In this document: positions 33,237 through 40,488 of the stretch, one piece after another
Layout: each line of letters opens with the position of its first letter
Numbering within the stretch: position 1 is the first letter of the stretch
Assembly: GCA_964587155.1 (NCBI GenBank)
Contig: CAZPKF010000014.1
Coordinates: 9,160-73,159, forward strand
From: Hallerella sp964587155
Lineage (GTDB): Bacteria; Fibrobacterota; Fibrobacteria; Fibrobacterales; Fibrobacteraceae
Direction of reading: 5' to 3'
Length of the DNA stretch: 64,000 nt
Translations under genes and position numbers: made by a program
The notes under the pieces: generated by a model
Database searches by the model: none
Seen by the model: only the letters and a program-made list of their open reading frames with translations
What the model was told of the DNA's origin: nothing

Positions 33237-36011
33237 ATGGAAATGGAATCTCGTTACAATCCGAAAATTATTGAAGCCCGTTGGCACGACCAATGGAATA
33301 AAAACAACGATTTTGCCCCCAGCGGAAAAGGCCCCAAAGAAAACACCTTCTCCATCGTCATCCCTCCTCCGAATGTCACAGGCGCACTTCACTTAGGCCA
33401 CGCCCTGAACGACACTCTCCAAGACATTCTTGTCCGCTACCGCCGTAAAACGGGCCGCGACACGCTCTGGATTCCGGGAACTGACCATGCGGGAATCGCC
33501 ACGCAGGCGGTCGTCGAAAAAAGACTTTTCCAAGATGAACACAAAACACGTCACGACATCGGCAGAGAAGCCTTGGTCGAACGCATTTGGAAATGGAAGG
33601 ACGAATACGAAGCCCGCATAACCAAACAGCTCAAAAGCTTGGGCGTAAGCTGCGACTGGAGCCGCCAACGGTTCACGTTGGATCCTGTTTGCGCCAAGGC
33701 CGTCCGTCACGCCTTTTTCAACCTCTTCAAAAAAGGCCTCATTTACAGGGGCAAACGTCTGGTCAACTGGGATACCAAACTCCAAACGGCTGTTGCCGAC
33801 GACGAAATCTATCACGAAACCGTCAAGGGCCATTTCTGGACATTCAAATATCCTCTTTCCGATGGTTCCGGCTACATTCCCGTTTCTACGACGCGTCCAG
33901 AAACCATCATGGGCGATACCGCTTTAGCAGTCCACCCGAACGATGAGCGTTACAAGAAATTTATCGGCAAGACACTCAAAGTTCCCTTTGTCGACCGCGA
34001 AATTCCAGTCATCGCCGACGCAATTCTCGTGGATATGGCTTTTGGAACCGGGTCTGTGAAAGTAACCCCGGCGCACGATCCGAACGACTACGCCACGGGA
34101 CTCCGTCACAAACTCCCCATGATAAATATCATGAACGAAGACGGTTCCCTGAACGAAAATGCCGGACCGTTCCAAGGTCTTAAAGGCATGGCGGCCCGCG
34201 ATGCCGTCGTCAAAGGTCTTGAAGATTTGGGACTTCTTCTCAAAGTAGAAGACCACGAAATGCAGGTGGGTCATTCCGACCGTTCCAAAACAGTCATTGA
34301 ACCTTATTTGAGCGATCAATGGTTTGTCAAAATGGATGCCCTCGCCGACAAAGCGATGGAAGCCGTGACCTCTGGAGAAATCAAGATTCTCCCCGAACGC
34401 TATGCAAACAAATACTTGGACTGGCTAGCCGAAAAGCGCGATTGGTGCATCAGCCGCCAGCTTTGGTGGGGACACCGGATTCCCATTTGGCATGCAGACG
34501 CCTCGACGACCGAAGACGACTTGAAAAAAGCTTTTGCCGACCGCAAGGACGTTTTCTATTACAAAGCGCAAAATGGTGTATGGCTCATTTGCTCCGAAGA
34601 AGAGGATTTGCCACAAGATGCCGTTCCTGGTCATCAGATTTTGCAAGAAGAAGATGTGTTGGACACGTGGTTCTCGAGTGGCCTGTGGCCGCATTCCACC
34701 ATGGGATGGCCCGACCAAACAGAAACGCTCAAACGCTATTATCCGACAAGCGTTTTGGTTACAAGCCGCGACATCATCACGCTATGGGTCGCCCGCATGG
34801 TCCTCTTCAGCCAAGAAGACATGGGGACTGTTCCCTTCCACACGGTCTACATTCACCCGAAGATTCTCGATGGCAACGGCCAAACCATGAGCAAATCCAA
34901 GGGGAACGGCGTAGACCCGATGGATATTGAAAAAAAATACGGAACCGACGCACTCCGATTCGTGATGGCGAGTCTTTGCACTGACAATCAAGACGTGCGA
35001 CTTCCCGTGAAAAAAGAAAAACAAGAAGACGGCTCAGAAATCAACACGTCTGAAAAATTCGAAATCGGACGGAACTTTTCGAACAAGCTTTGGAATGCAT
35101 GCCGCTTCCTTTTGCCCCATTTGGAGCAAGCAAACCTCACCGTCAATCCGAACGCTCCTTGGGAAGACAAAGAAAAGCTCAAAATCGAAGATTACTGGAT
35201 TCTCAGCCGTTTGAATTCCACCATCAAGGATGCCACGCGGATGCTCGAAGAATACCACTTCGCAGAACTCGCCGGATTCCTTTACCGCTTCGTCTGGGAT
35301 GATGTCTGTTCCAATTATTTGGAAATCAAAAAGTCCATTATCAACCGCGAAGTTCTCGATGTCGAAAAGAAAAACGCGATGGCGATTCTCGGGCACGTGC
35401 TCAAAAACGTTTTGGACCTTTTGCATCCGGTGATGCCGTTCATCACCGAAGAACTCAATGCGACGCTCTTCCCGAACTCGGAACGCGTCATCAAAAGTCC
35501 GTGGCCCAAGGCAGACGAATCCCTCGTCAATCCCGATATCGAAAAAGCCTTTGACCGGGCGTTCGCAGTCGTCGAAGCTGTTCGTGGAATTCGCGGGCGT
35601 TACAAAGTCGCTCCGGCAAAGAAGCTCATGGCCGTACTCGCCGTCGATAACGACAACGTGGAAAAATCCGTGGACAATTGCCGCGCCATCATCACGGAAC
35701 TCGGCGGTCTCGAATCCTTGGAAATTGCCGTCAAAGCGGCGAAGCCCAAATTCAGCGCGAGTGCAGTCGTCCCCGGTGGCGAGCTTTACATTCCGCTTGA
35801 AGGCATCCTCGACCCGGCTGCAGAAATTTCCCGTTTGGAAAAGGAAATCGAAAAGGCGAAATCCTTTGCGGCGAGCATCGAAAGAAAGCTTTCCAACGAA
35901 AAGTTCGTGAACGGCGCACCGGAAGCCGTCGTGAACGCCGAGCGCACCAAACTCGCGACGCAAAAAGACATCATCGCCAAAAGCGAAAAAGCGTTGGAAG
36001 AGTTAAAGTAA
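33237..36011 (+). CDS. valS: valyl-tRNA synthetase
   Basis: 924 residues; charges tRNA-Val with editing of threonine. Class I signatures are HIGH as PPPNVTGALHLGHALN and KMSKS as NGQTMSKSKGNGVDP. The CP1 editing domain contains STTRPETIMGDTALAVHP and GSVKVTPAHDPNDY. A C-terminal coiled-coil (DPAAEISRLEKEIEKAKSFAASIERKL) binds tRNA. ATG 33237 is used; an upstream in-frame TTG (33219) is less likely because a TAGATT -10-like box overlaps it. Followed by a terminator. Confidence 0.97.
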   Translation: MEMESRYNPKIIEARWHDQWNKNNDFAPSGKGPKENTFSIVIPPPNVTGALHLGHALNDTLQDILVRYRRKTGRDTLWIPGTDHAGIATQAVVEKRLFQDEHKTRHDIGREALVERIWKWKDEYEARITKQLKSLGVSCDWSRQRFTLDPVCAKAVRHAFFNLFKKGLIYRGKRLVNWDTKLQTAVADDEIYHETVKGHFWTFKYPLSDGSGYIPVSTTRPETIMGDTALAVHPNDERYKKFIGKTLKVPFVDREIPVIADAILVDMAFGTGSVKVTPAHDPNDYATGLRHKLPMINIMNEDGSLNENAGPFQGLKGMAARDAVVKGLEDLGLLLKVEDHEMQVGHSDRSKTVIEPYLSDQWFVKMDALADKAMEAVTSGEIKILPERYANKYLDWLAEKRDWCISRQLWWGHRIPIWHADASTTEDDLKKAFADRKDVFYYKAQNGVWLICSEEEDLPQDAVPGHQILQEEDVLDTWFSSGLWPHSTMGWPDQTETLKRYYPTSVLVTSRDIITLWVARMVLFSQEDMGTVPFHTVYIHPKILDGNGQTMSKSKGNGVDPMDIEKKYGTDALRFVMASLCTDNQDVRLPVKKEKQEDGSEINTSEKFEIGRNFSNKLWNACRFLLPHLEQANLTVNPNAPWEDKEKLKIEDYWILSRLNSTIKDATRMLEEYHFAELAGFLYRFVWDDVCSNYLEIKKSIINREVLDVEKKNAMAILGHVLKNVLDLLHPVMPFITEELNATLFPNSERVIKSPWPKADESLVNPDIEKAFDRAFAVVEAVRGIRGRYKVAPAKKLMAVLAVDNDNVEKSVDNCRAIITELGGLESLEIAVKAAKPKFSASAVVPGGELYIPLEGILDPAAEISRLEKEIEKAKSFAASIERKLSNEKFVNGAPEAVVNAERTKLATQKDIIAKSEKALEELK

Positions 36012-36032
36012 AACGCTCTTGCAAAACCCATT

Positions 36033-36305
36033 CTAAAACGCCCCGTTCGCAATGGACGAGGCGTTTTTCTTGCAAAGAACTCCCGGTATGCTGCTGCATG
36101 GAAAACGCCATAAACTTCCTGAACCAACGAAACCGTTATATCCGCTGAATTGGGCAGAAGAGCTTGATGCCGCTCCCGAACGGCTTTCTTTAGCCATCCA
36201 ACACCAGCCATTCGCCAGCTGAGCGATTCCCGTCATTTCGTAAACAGTCGTTTCTTCTCCGCAGCCCACGATTAACAGTGCCGCCGCTACAAAAAATCGA
36301 TTCAT
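36033..36305 (-). pseudogene. truncated lipoprotein gene remnant
   Basis: 90 codons: MNRFFVAAALLIVGCGEETTV is a good lipoprotein signal (lipobox VGC), and the next residues (YEMTGIA) resemble the start of Fibrobacter multi-module lipoproteins. After ~residue 35 the sequence becomes unstructured, Ser/Cys-rich and runs into the valS terminator. This suggests a leader left after deletion of the body. It could instead be a genuine 90-residue lipoprotein. Confidence 0.45.
36035..36068. terminator. valS terminator
   Basis: AAAACGCC ... GGCGTTTTT stem with inner CGT/ACG pairing, T-run on the plus strand. It overlaps the 3' end of the minus-strand small ORF 36033-36305 and could act on both strands. 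Confidence 0.8.
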
Positions 36306-36499
36306 TCTGTAATCCCACAGAATCCAAAATTCAAATCCGAAAGCAGCAACAAAAAAGCAGCGTCAACTATTTTCTTTCAATCTAAACAAAAGTAAAAAAC
36401 GATTCCAATCGAATCTCACAAATCTTCGCCGTTAAAGGCAAAGGGCGAAAACGGATGGGATTCTCGGCAGAACATCCATTCAAACCTCAAAAACAAACG

Positions 36500-37777
36500 C
36501 TAAAATGACGGCGACTTTTTCTCGGATGAAAAATTCCGAATGACCAAAGGCAACGCCACTTCAACCGTTTCCGTCTCACAAAGAGAGGCATCGCCAAGAG
36601 TTTTTTTGAATCGTTTTTGCAACTCCGACAATGTCAAATTGGGAAATTTCGCCTTGAGCCGGTGCTTATCCGCTAGAGAATCCGAATAATCCGAAAGAGG
36701 AATCGCCCGATAATTCCCCACTTCTTGCTGAGTCACCGAACCTTCAAACGATGCTTGTGCAATTTCTACGCGAAACTCTTCCCCTTTTTGAACTTTGCGT
36801 ACGGTAAATTTGGCGACACCACCCAGATTCGTTGAAATATCCTGCTGATTCGAGACAAAATTGCCAAGAGACCAGTAAACCAGGGCACGATTTCCCGCCT
36901 TCGTGGTGAACACGCCAAACGGTTCAATCACATGCGGATGAGCGCATACCAAAATGTCTGCACCGGCATCAATCGCTTTTTCCGCAAACCGCATCGCTTC
37001 TTGCGTCGGAAGATCCGTGTATTCCGTTCCAAAATGCAAAAAGGCAACAGTCACCTCCGCAGCGGCTTCTGCCCGATGAATTTGAAAAAGCCATTCATCC
37101 GCGCTATCCAAGACATCAACCAGATACGGCCTATCTGCCGGGAGTTTTTGCCCATTCAATCCATAAGTGAAATTCACAAATCCAAAACGAATGCCGTTTT
37201 TTTCCAACGTAAAAGCCGAATCCCTGTCTTCTCGTGTCGGGTGAATTCCCAAAGCCTTCACCGGTTTCTCCTTCCAAAAAGAAAGTGTGTAATCCACCGC
37301 TGCGGCGCGACGGTCTATCGTATGATTCGTCGCATGGGTCACGAGATCAAATCCGGCATCCAGTTCCGCCAAGCCCACCTCTTCCGGAGAGCCAAAATTC
37401 GGATACGAGGTGTACCTTTCGCTGCGCGGAACAAAGATGGTTTCCTGATTGACAACGGCGATATCCGCGGCCTGGATATCCTTTTTCCACGGTTCAAATA
37501 CGTAGTCAAAATGGCACAGAGAAGAGTCTTTGGCGCATTCCTTGAACAACGCTCCGTGGAAAAGGACATCGCCCACGGCAAAAAAAGAAACTTCTGATAC
37601 AGAAGAATCTTTCGGGGCCTCGAATGGAATTTCCGCTGTCGAAGAACGAGCTTCAAACGCCACAGAAGACGAGGACTCCGAATGTACAAAAACCGTTTTC
37701 GCATCCCGTGCACCGAAAACGCAAGCTGTCAAGCAAAACGAAATGGCGGAAGCCATCAAAACGAAAAACGCGCGCAC
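36500..37777 (-). CDS. CapA/PgsA-family lipoprotein (metallophosphatase fold)
   Basis: 425 residues. Lipoprotein signal with lipobox Cys (ISFCLTAC), then a short Ser-rich linker (ESSSSVAFEARSS). The PGA_cap domain has FFAVGDVLFHG, AVVNQETIF, FDLVTHATNHTIDR, FGFVNFTYGLNG, TVAFLHFGTEYTDLPT and ILVCAHPHVIEPF, i.e. the metal-ligand D, N-E, NH and H motifs of the calcineurin-like fold. CapA proteins act in poly-gamma-glutamate or capsule systems, but no capB/C genes are here, so substrate is open. It starts 2 bp after prfC. Confidence 0.88.
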   Translation of the reverse strand: MRAFFVLMASAISFCLTACVFGARDAKTVFVHSESSSSVAFEARSSTAEIPFEAPKDSSVSEVSFFAVGDVLFHGALFKECAKDSSLCHFDYVFEPWKKDIQAADIAVVNQETIFVPRSERYTSYPNFGSPEEVGLAELDAGFDLVTHATNHTIDRRAAAVDYTLSFWKEKPVKALGIHPTREDRDSAFTLEKNGIRFGFVNFTYGLNGQKLPADRPYLVDVLDSADEWLFQIHRAEAAAEVTVAFLHFGTEYTDLPTQEAMRFAEKAIDAGADILVCAHPHVIEPFGVFTTKAGNRALVYWSLGNFVSNQQDISTNLGGVAKFTVRKVQKGEEFRVEIAQASFEGSVTQQEVGNYRAIPLSDYSDSLADKHRLKAKFPNLTLSELQKRFKKTLGDASLCETETVEVALPLVIRNFSSEKKSPSF

Positions 37778-37779
37778 TC

Positions 37780-39351
37780 TTACCCCAACGAAGTTTCGAC
37801 AAAACGAAGTGACGGGAAATTTTTCGTGGCAAGGCTCAAACGGTATTCATTGGGAAACAGGCAAACAAAACGCTCTTCTTTGTCCCGCATACAATCCATG
37901 CCATTTTCATCGACAAATTTTTCAACGTCTTCTTCCGGCCCCACAATCCAACGGACCCCATAAGAGGGAATGCGGTCTAACGACACATCCGCGCCGTATT
38001 CCGAAAGCAAGCGGAACTTGAGCACATCGAACTGGAGTTCCCCCACAACGCCGATGACAGGAATCGCGGATTTGAACGGTTGGTAAAGCTGAGTCGCCCC
38101 TTCTTCTGTCAATTCTTTCAAACCCTTCGCCAACTGCTTGGATTTGAGCGGATTCAAAAGGGTCACCCGGGCAAAAAATTCCGGTGCAAAATCCGGAATG
38201 CCCGAAAAATTCATTTTTTCCCCTTTAGTCAGCGTATCGCCAATGTGAAACAGTCCCGGATCGTTGATGCCCACAATGTCGCCCGCCCAAGCCGTGTCGA
38301 TAACTTCCTTGTCTTTCGCCAAAAAAGCCGTCGGAGCGGCCAAGCGGATTTCCCGCCCGGAACGCACATGAAACACCTTGTCGCCGCGTTGAAATTCCCC
38401 GGAACAAATGCGGAGAAATGCCGTGCGATCGCGGTGTTTTGGATCCATATTCGCCTGGATTTTAAAAACGAAACCAGAAAAATTGTCTTCATCCGGAGAA
38501 ACTTCGCGCTTGTCCGTTTCTCGCGGCATCGGTGCAGGTGCTAAATCCGCAAAGGCATTCAAAAGCTGTCTCACGCCAAAATTGTTCACAGCGCTGCCAA
38601 AGAAAACCGGGCACATTTCCCCTTTGAGGAAAAGTTCGTGGTCGAAAGGATCCATGCCGCCCGTCACCATGTCGTATTCTTCGCGGAATTGATTCACCCA
38701 GTTCTCTCCGCAAAGTTCCACAAGTTTCGGATCATCCGGGCCGGACATTTGCAAAATTTCCTGATGACCGGAACCTGCGTCATAAACGTTGAACGTATTG
38801 TCTGCAATACAATAAACGCCTTTGAAAAGTTTGCCAACTCCTATCGGCAGCGTAAACGGAATCGCTTTGATTTTCAAGACCGATTCTATCTGATCCAACA
38901 AATCCAAAACCGGGCGCCCATCCAAGTCCATCTTGTTGATGAACGTGATAATTGGCGTATGCCTCATTCGGCAAACTTCCATCAGTTTGATCGTCTGTTT
39001 TTCAACACCGTTCACACTGTCAATTAAAACCAGCGCCGAATCGACAGCGGTCAAAGCCCGATAAGTGTCTTCGCAAAAGTCCTGGTGCCCCGGCGTATCC
39101 ACCAAATTGAACCAGCAGCCTTCAAATGGAAAGTTCAAAACGGAACTCGACACGGAAATTCCGCGGTCCTGTTCGATTTTCATCCAATCACTGACCGTGT
39201 AACTGCGGTTCGCCTTGGCGCGGACGTGTCCCGCTTCGCGAATGACCTTTCCAAACCAAAGAAACTTTTCGGTGATGGTCGTTTTACCCGCATCCGGGTG
39301 ACTGACGATGGCAAAAGTTCGACGTTTCGCGATTTCTGGATTTACTGACAA
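37780..39351 (-). CDS. prfC: peptide chain release factor 3 (GTPase)
   Basis: 523 residues; recycles RF1/RF2 from the ribosome after peptide release. Translation-GTPase motifs are SHPDAGKTTITE (G1), DRGISVSSS (G2, the RF3-type ISVSSS), DTPGHQDF (G3) and NKMD (G4). Domains II/III follow with VGVVGELQFDVLKFRL typical of RF3. AGGTCC precedes the ATG; TATATT lies ~32 nt upstream. Two bp separate it from the CapA-like gene. Confidence 0.97.
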   Translation of the reverse strand: MSVNPEIAKRRTFAIVSHPDAGKTTITEKFLWFGKVIREAGHVRAKANRSYTVSDWMKIEQDRGISVSSSVLNFPFEGCWFNLVDTPGHQDFCEDTYRALTAVDSALVLIDSVNGVEKQTIKLMEVCRMRHTPIITFINKMDLDGRPVLDLLDQIESVLKIKAIPFTLPIGVGKLFKGVYCIADNTFNVYDAGSGHQEILQMSGPDDPKLVELCGENWVNQFREEYDMVTGGMDPFDHELFLKGEMCPVFFGSAVNNFGVRQLLNAFADLAPAPMPRETDKREVSPDEDNFSGFVFKIQANMDPKHRDRTAFLRICSGEFQRGDKVFHVRSGREIRLAAPTAFLAKDKEVIDTAWAGDIVGINDPGLFHIGDTLTKGEKMNFSGIPDFAPEFFARVTLLNPLKSKQLAKGLKELTEEGATQLYQPFKSAIPVIGVVGELQFDVLKFRLLSEYGADVSLDRIPSYGVRWIVGPEEDVEKFVDENGMDCMRDKEERFVCLFPNEYRLSLATKNFPSLRFVETSLG

Positions 39352-39402
39352 AATGGACCTCGTTCGTTGACGGGGTCAAATATAGAAAAGCCCGGACAGA
39401 GT

Positions 39403-39609
39403 TTATTGCGGATGACGTTCTAAATCAAGAATCATCGACTGGAGAACCTCTTCGACATTTTCACGGAATTCTCCCGAGCCCAAGCTGCAACTTTTCAACG
39501 GGTGCGACAAATCAGTGCCCTGAAAAATTCGGACAACAGGAAAACCGCCTTCTTCCGAGAAAAGAACAGAAAAACCTTTCTTCATCAACTTTTCAATCAA
39601 ATCGCGCAT
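39403..39609 (-). CDS. small hypothetical protein
   Basis: 68 residues, MRDLIEKLMKKGFSVLFSEEGGFPVVRIFQGTD... predicted small alpha/beta domain. Start chosen at 39609 because AAGGAG sits 11 nt upstream; the longer 80-residue reading lacks a ribosome site. It lies downstream of the sirtuin remnant and cupin on the same strand. No family recognised. Confidence 0.55.
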   Translation of the reverse strand: MRDLIEKLMKKGFSVLFSEEGGFPVVRIFQGTDLSHPLKSCSLGSGEFRENVEEVLQSMILDLERHPQ

Positions 39610-39707
39610 GAGAGTGAAACTCCTTGATATAGTGAAACTCGCCATTCCGCCAAGTGCGGAAATTCCAAAATAAAGTAATCTTTTTTACAGAAAAAGCAAG
39701 GAGAATC

Positions 39708-39995
39708 TCAATTCGGTTGCAGCAAAAGAGAAATCACATTCCCTATATCCGAAGAAAGGCAAATGGAGTGCTGGCGGACAAAATCTGCATAGCGGGCGTT
39801 GACCTCCCACCTACCGCAATCTTCGACAAATCTATCATCACAGCGCAAATTCATTGTCATCGGCTCTCCGTTTTCCGAACATCGGGGAACAAGCTCTGAT
39901 GGAATACGCATGAAAGCCTGCAGCCGCCGAAAGCCCCGCACCTGCGCCGACCAGACCCATTCGGCAACACCAAGCGATTCTTTCAAGCGCTCCAT
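39708..39995 (-). pseudogene. decayed SirTM-type sirtuin
   Basis: A 95-codon open frame contains IPSELVPRC...PMTMNLRCDDRFVED...RYADFVRQH, a segment matching macrodomain-linked class-M sirtuins (SirTM), and ends SICLSSDIGNVISLLL, like their C-terminus. In a different frame (39960-39901) the same strand encodes LVGAGAGLSAAAGFHAYS, the NAD-binding GAGAGLSxAAG(F)xYS motif expected near the N-terminus. An intact protein is ~270-300 residues. Thus the Rossmann motif, the middle and the tail remain, but a frameshift and internal deletions have removed about two thirds. Motif matching is from memory; the frame change is seen directly. Confidence 0.8.
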
Positions 39996-40037
39996 TTTAC
40001 AGCGTTCCGCATTGACGAAAAACGAAAACGTTCCACG

Positions 40038-40367
40038 TCAATCTTTCCCGACTACTGTAAAAAGCACCAAGTCGTCAAATCCCGTGTTGACAATCGAATG
40101 CGAAGAGCCTTTGGGGCAAACGTGACACCTCCCGGGCAACAGGAGTTCTTCTTTTCCATCACAAATCACCTTGCCCGAACCGGAAACGACGTAATTGATG
40201 TCGTCGCCAGAGACTTGCGTATGCGGGCCAATGGAACTGTTCGGATGCAAGCGCGTCAGGATGAATTTTCCACCATTCCAAGGGAAAATCTGAGCGGACA
40301 TTTCCCCCGCCCCGTGGTTCATGCCGGGACCTTCCAAAATGGGGAGCTTTTCAAAATCAATCAGCAT
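40038..40367 (-). CDS. cupin-domain protein
   Basis: 109 residues, one cupin barrel. Motif 1 is LTRLHPNSSIGPHTQVSGDDINYVVSGSGKVICDG (G-P-H-x3-G-x4-Y-x-G; the usual HxH reads PHTQ). Motif 2 is LLPGRCHVCPKGSSHSIVNTG. Small cupins bind a metal and a small ligand or sugar. AAAGGAG precedes the ATG. It is upstream of the broken sirtuin gene (42 bp), so the two may once have formed an operon. Confidence 0.85.
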   Translation of the reverse strand: MLIDFEKLPILEGPGMNHGAGEMSAQIFPWNGGKFILTRLHPNSSIGPHTQVSGDDINYVVSGSGKVICDGKEELLLPGRCHVCPKGSSHSIVNTGFDDLVLFTVVGKD

Positions 40368-40488
40368 GGAAACTCCTTTAAAACATCTCCATTCAATATA
40401 CGCATAAATGCGGTAAAAAAAGCATTCCTTTTCAATCGGTATCCCGAAAAAACTTAAAATCGATGGCGGATATTTCTATGTTTCCCAC

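Noticed and set aside
36425..36480. Fifth copy of the dispersed repeat (CTTCGCCGTTAAAGGCAAAG)
   Set aside because: Only short, unordered similarity to the family blocks; not enough to call a copy.
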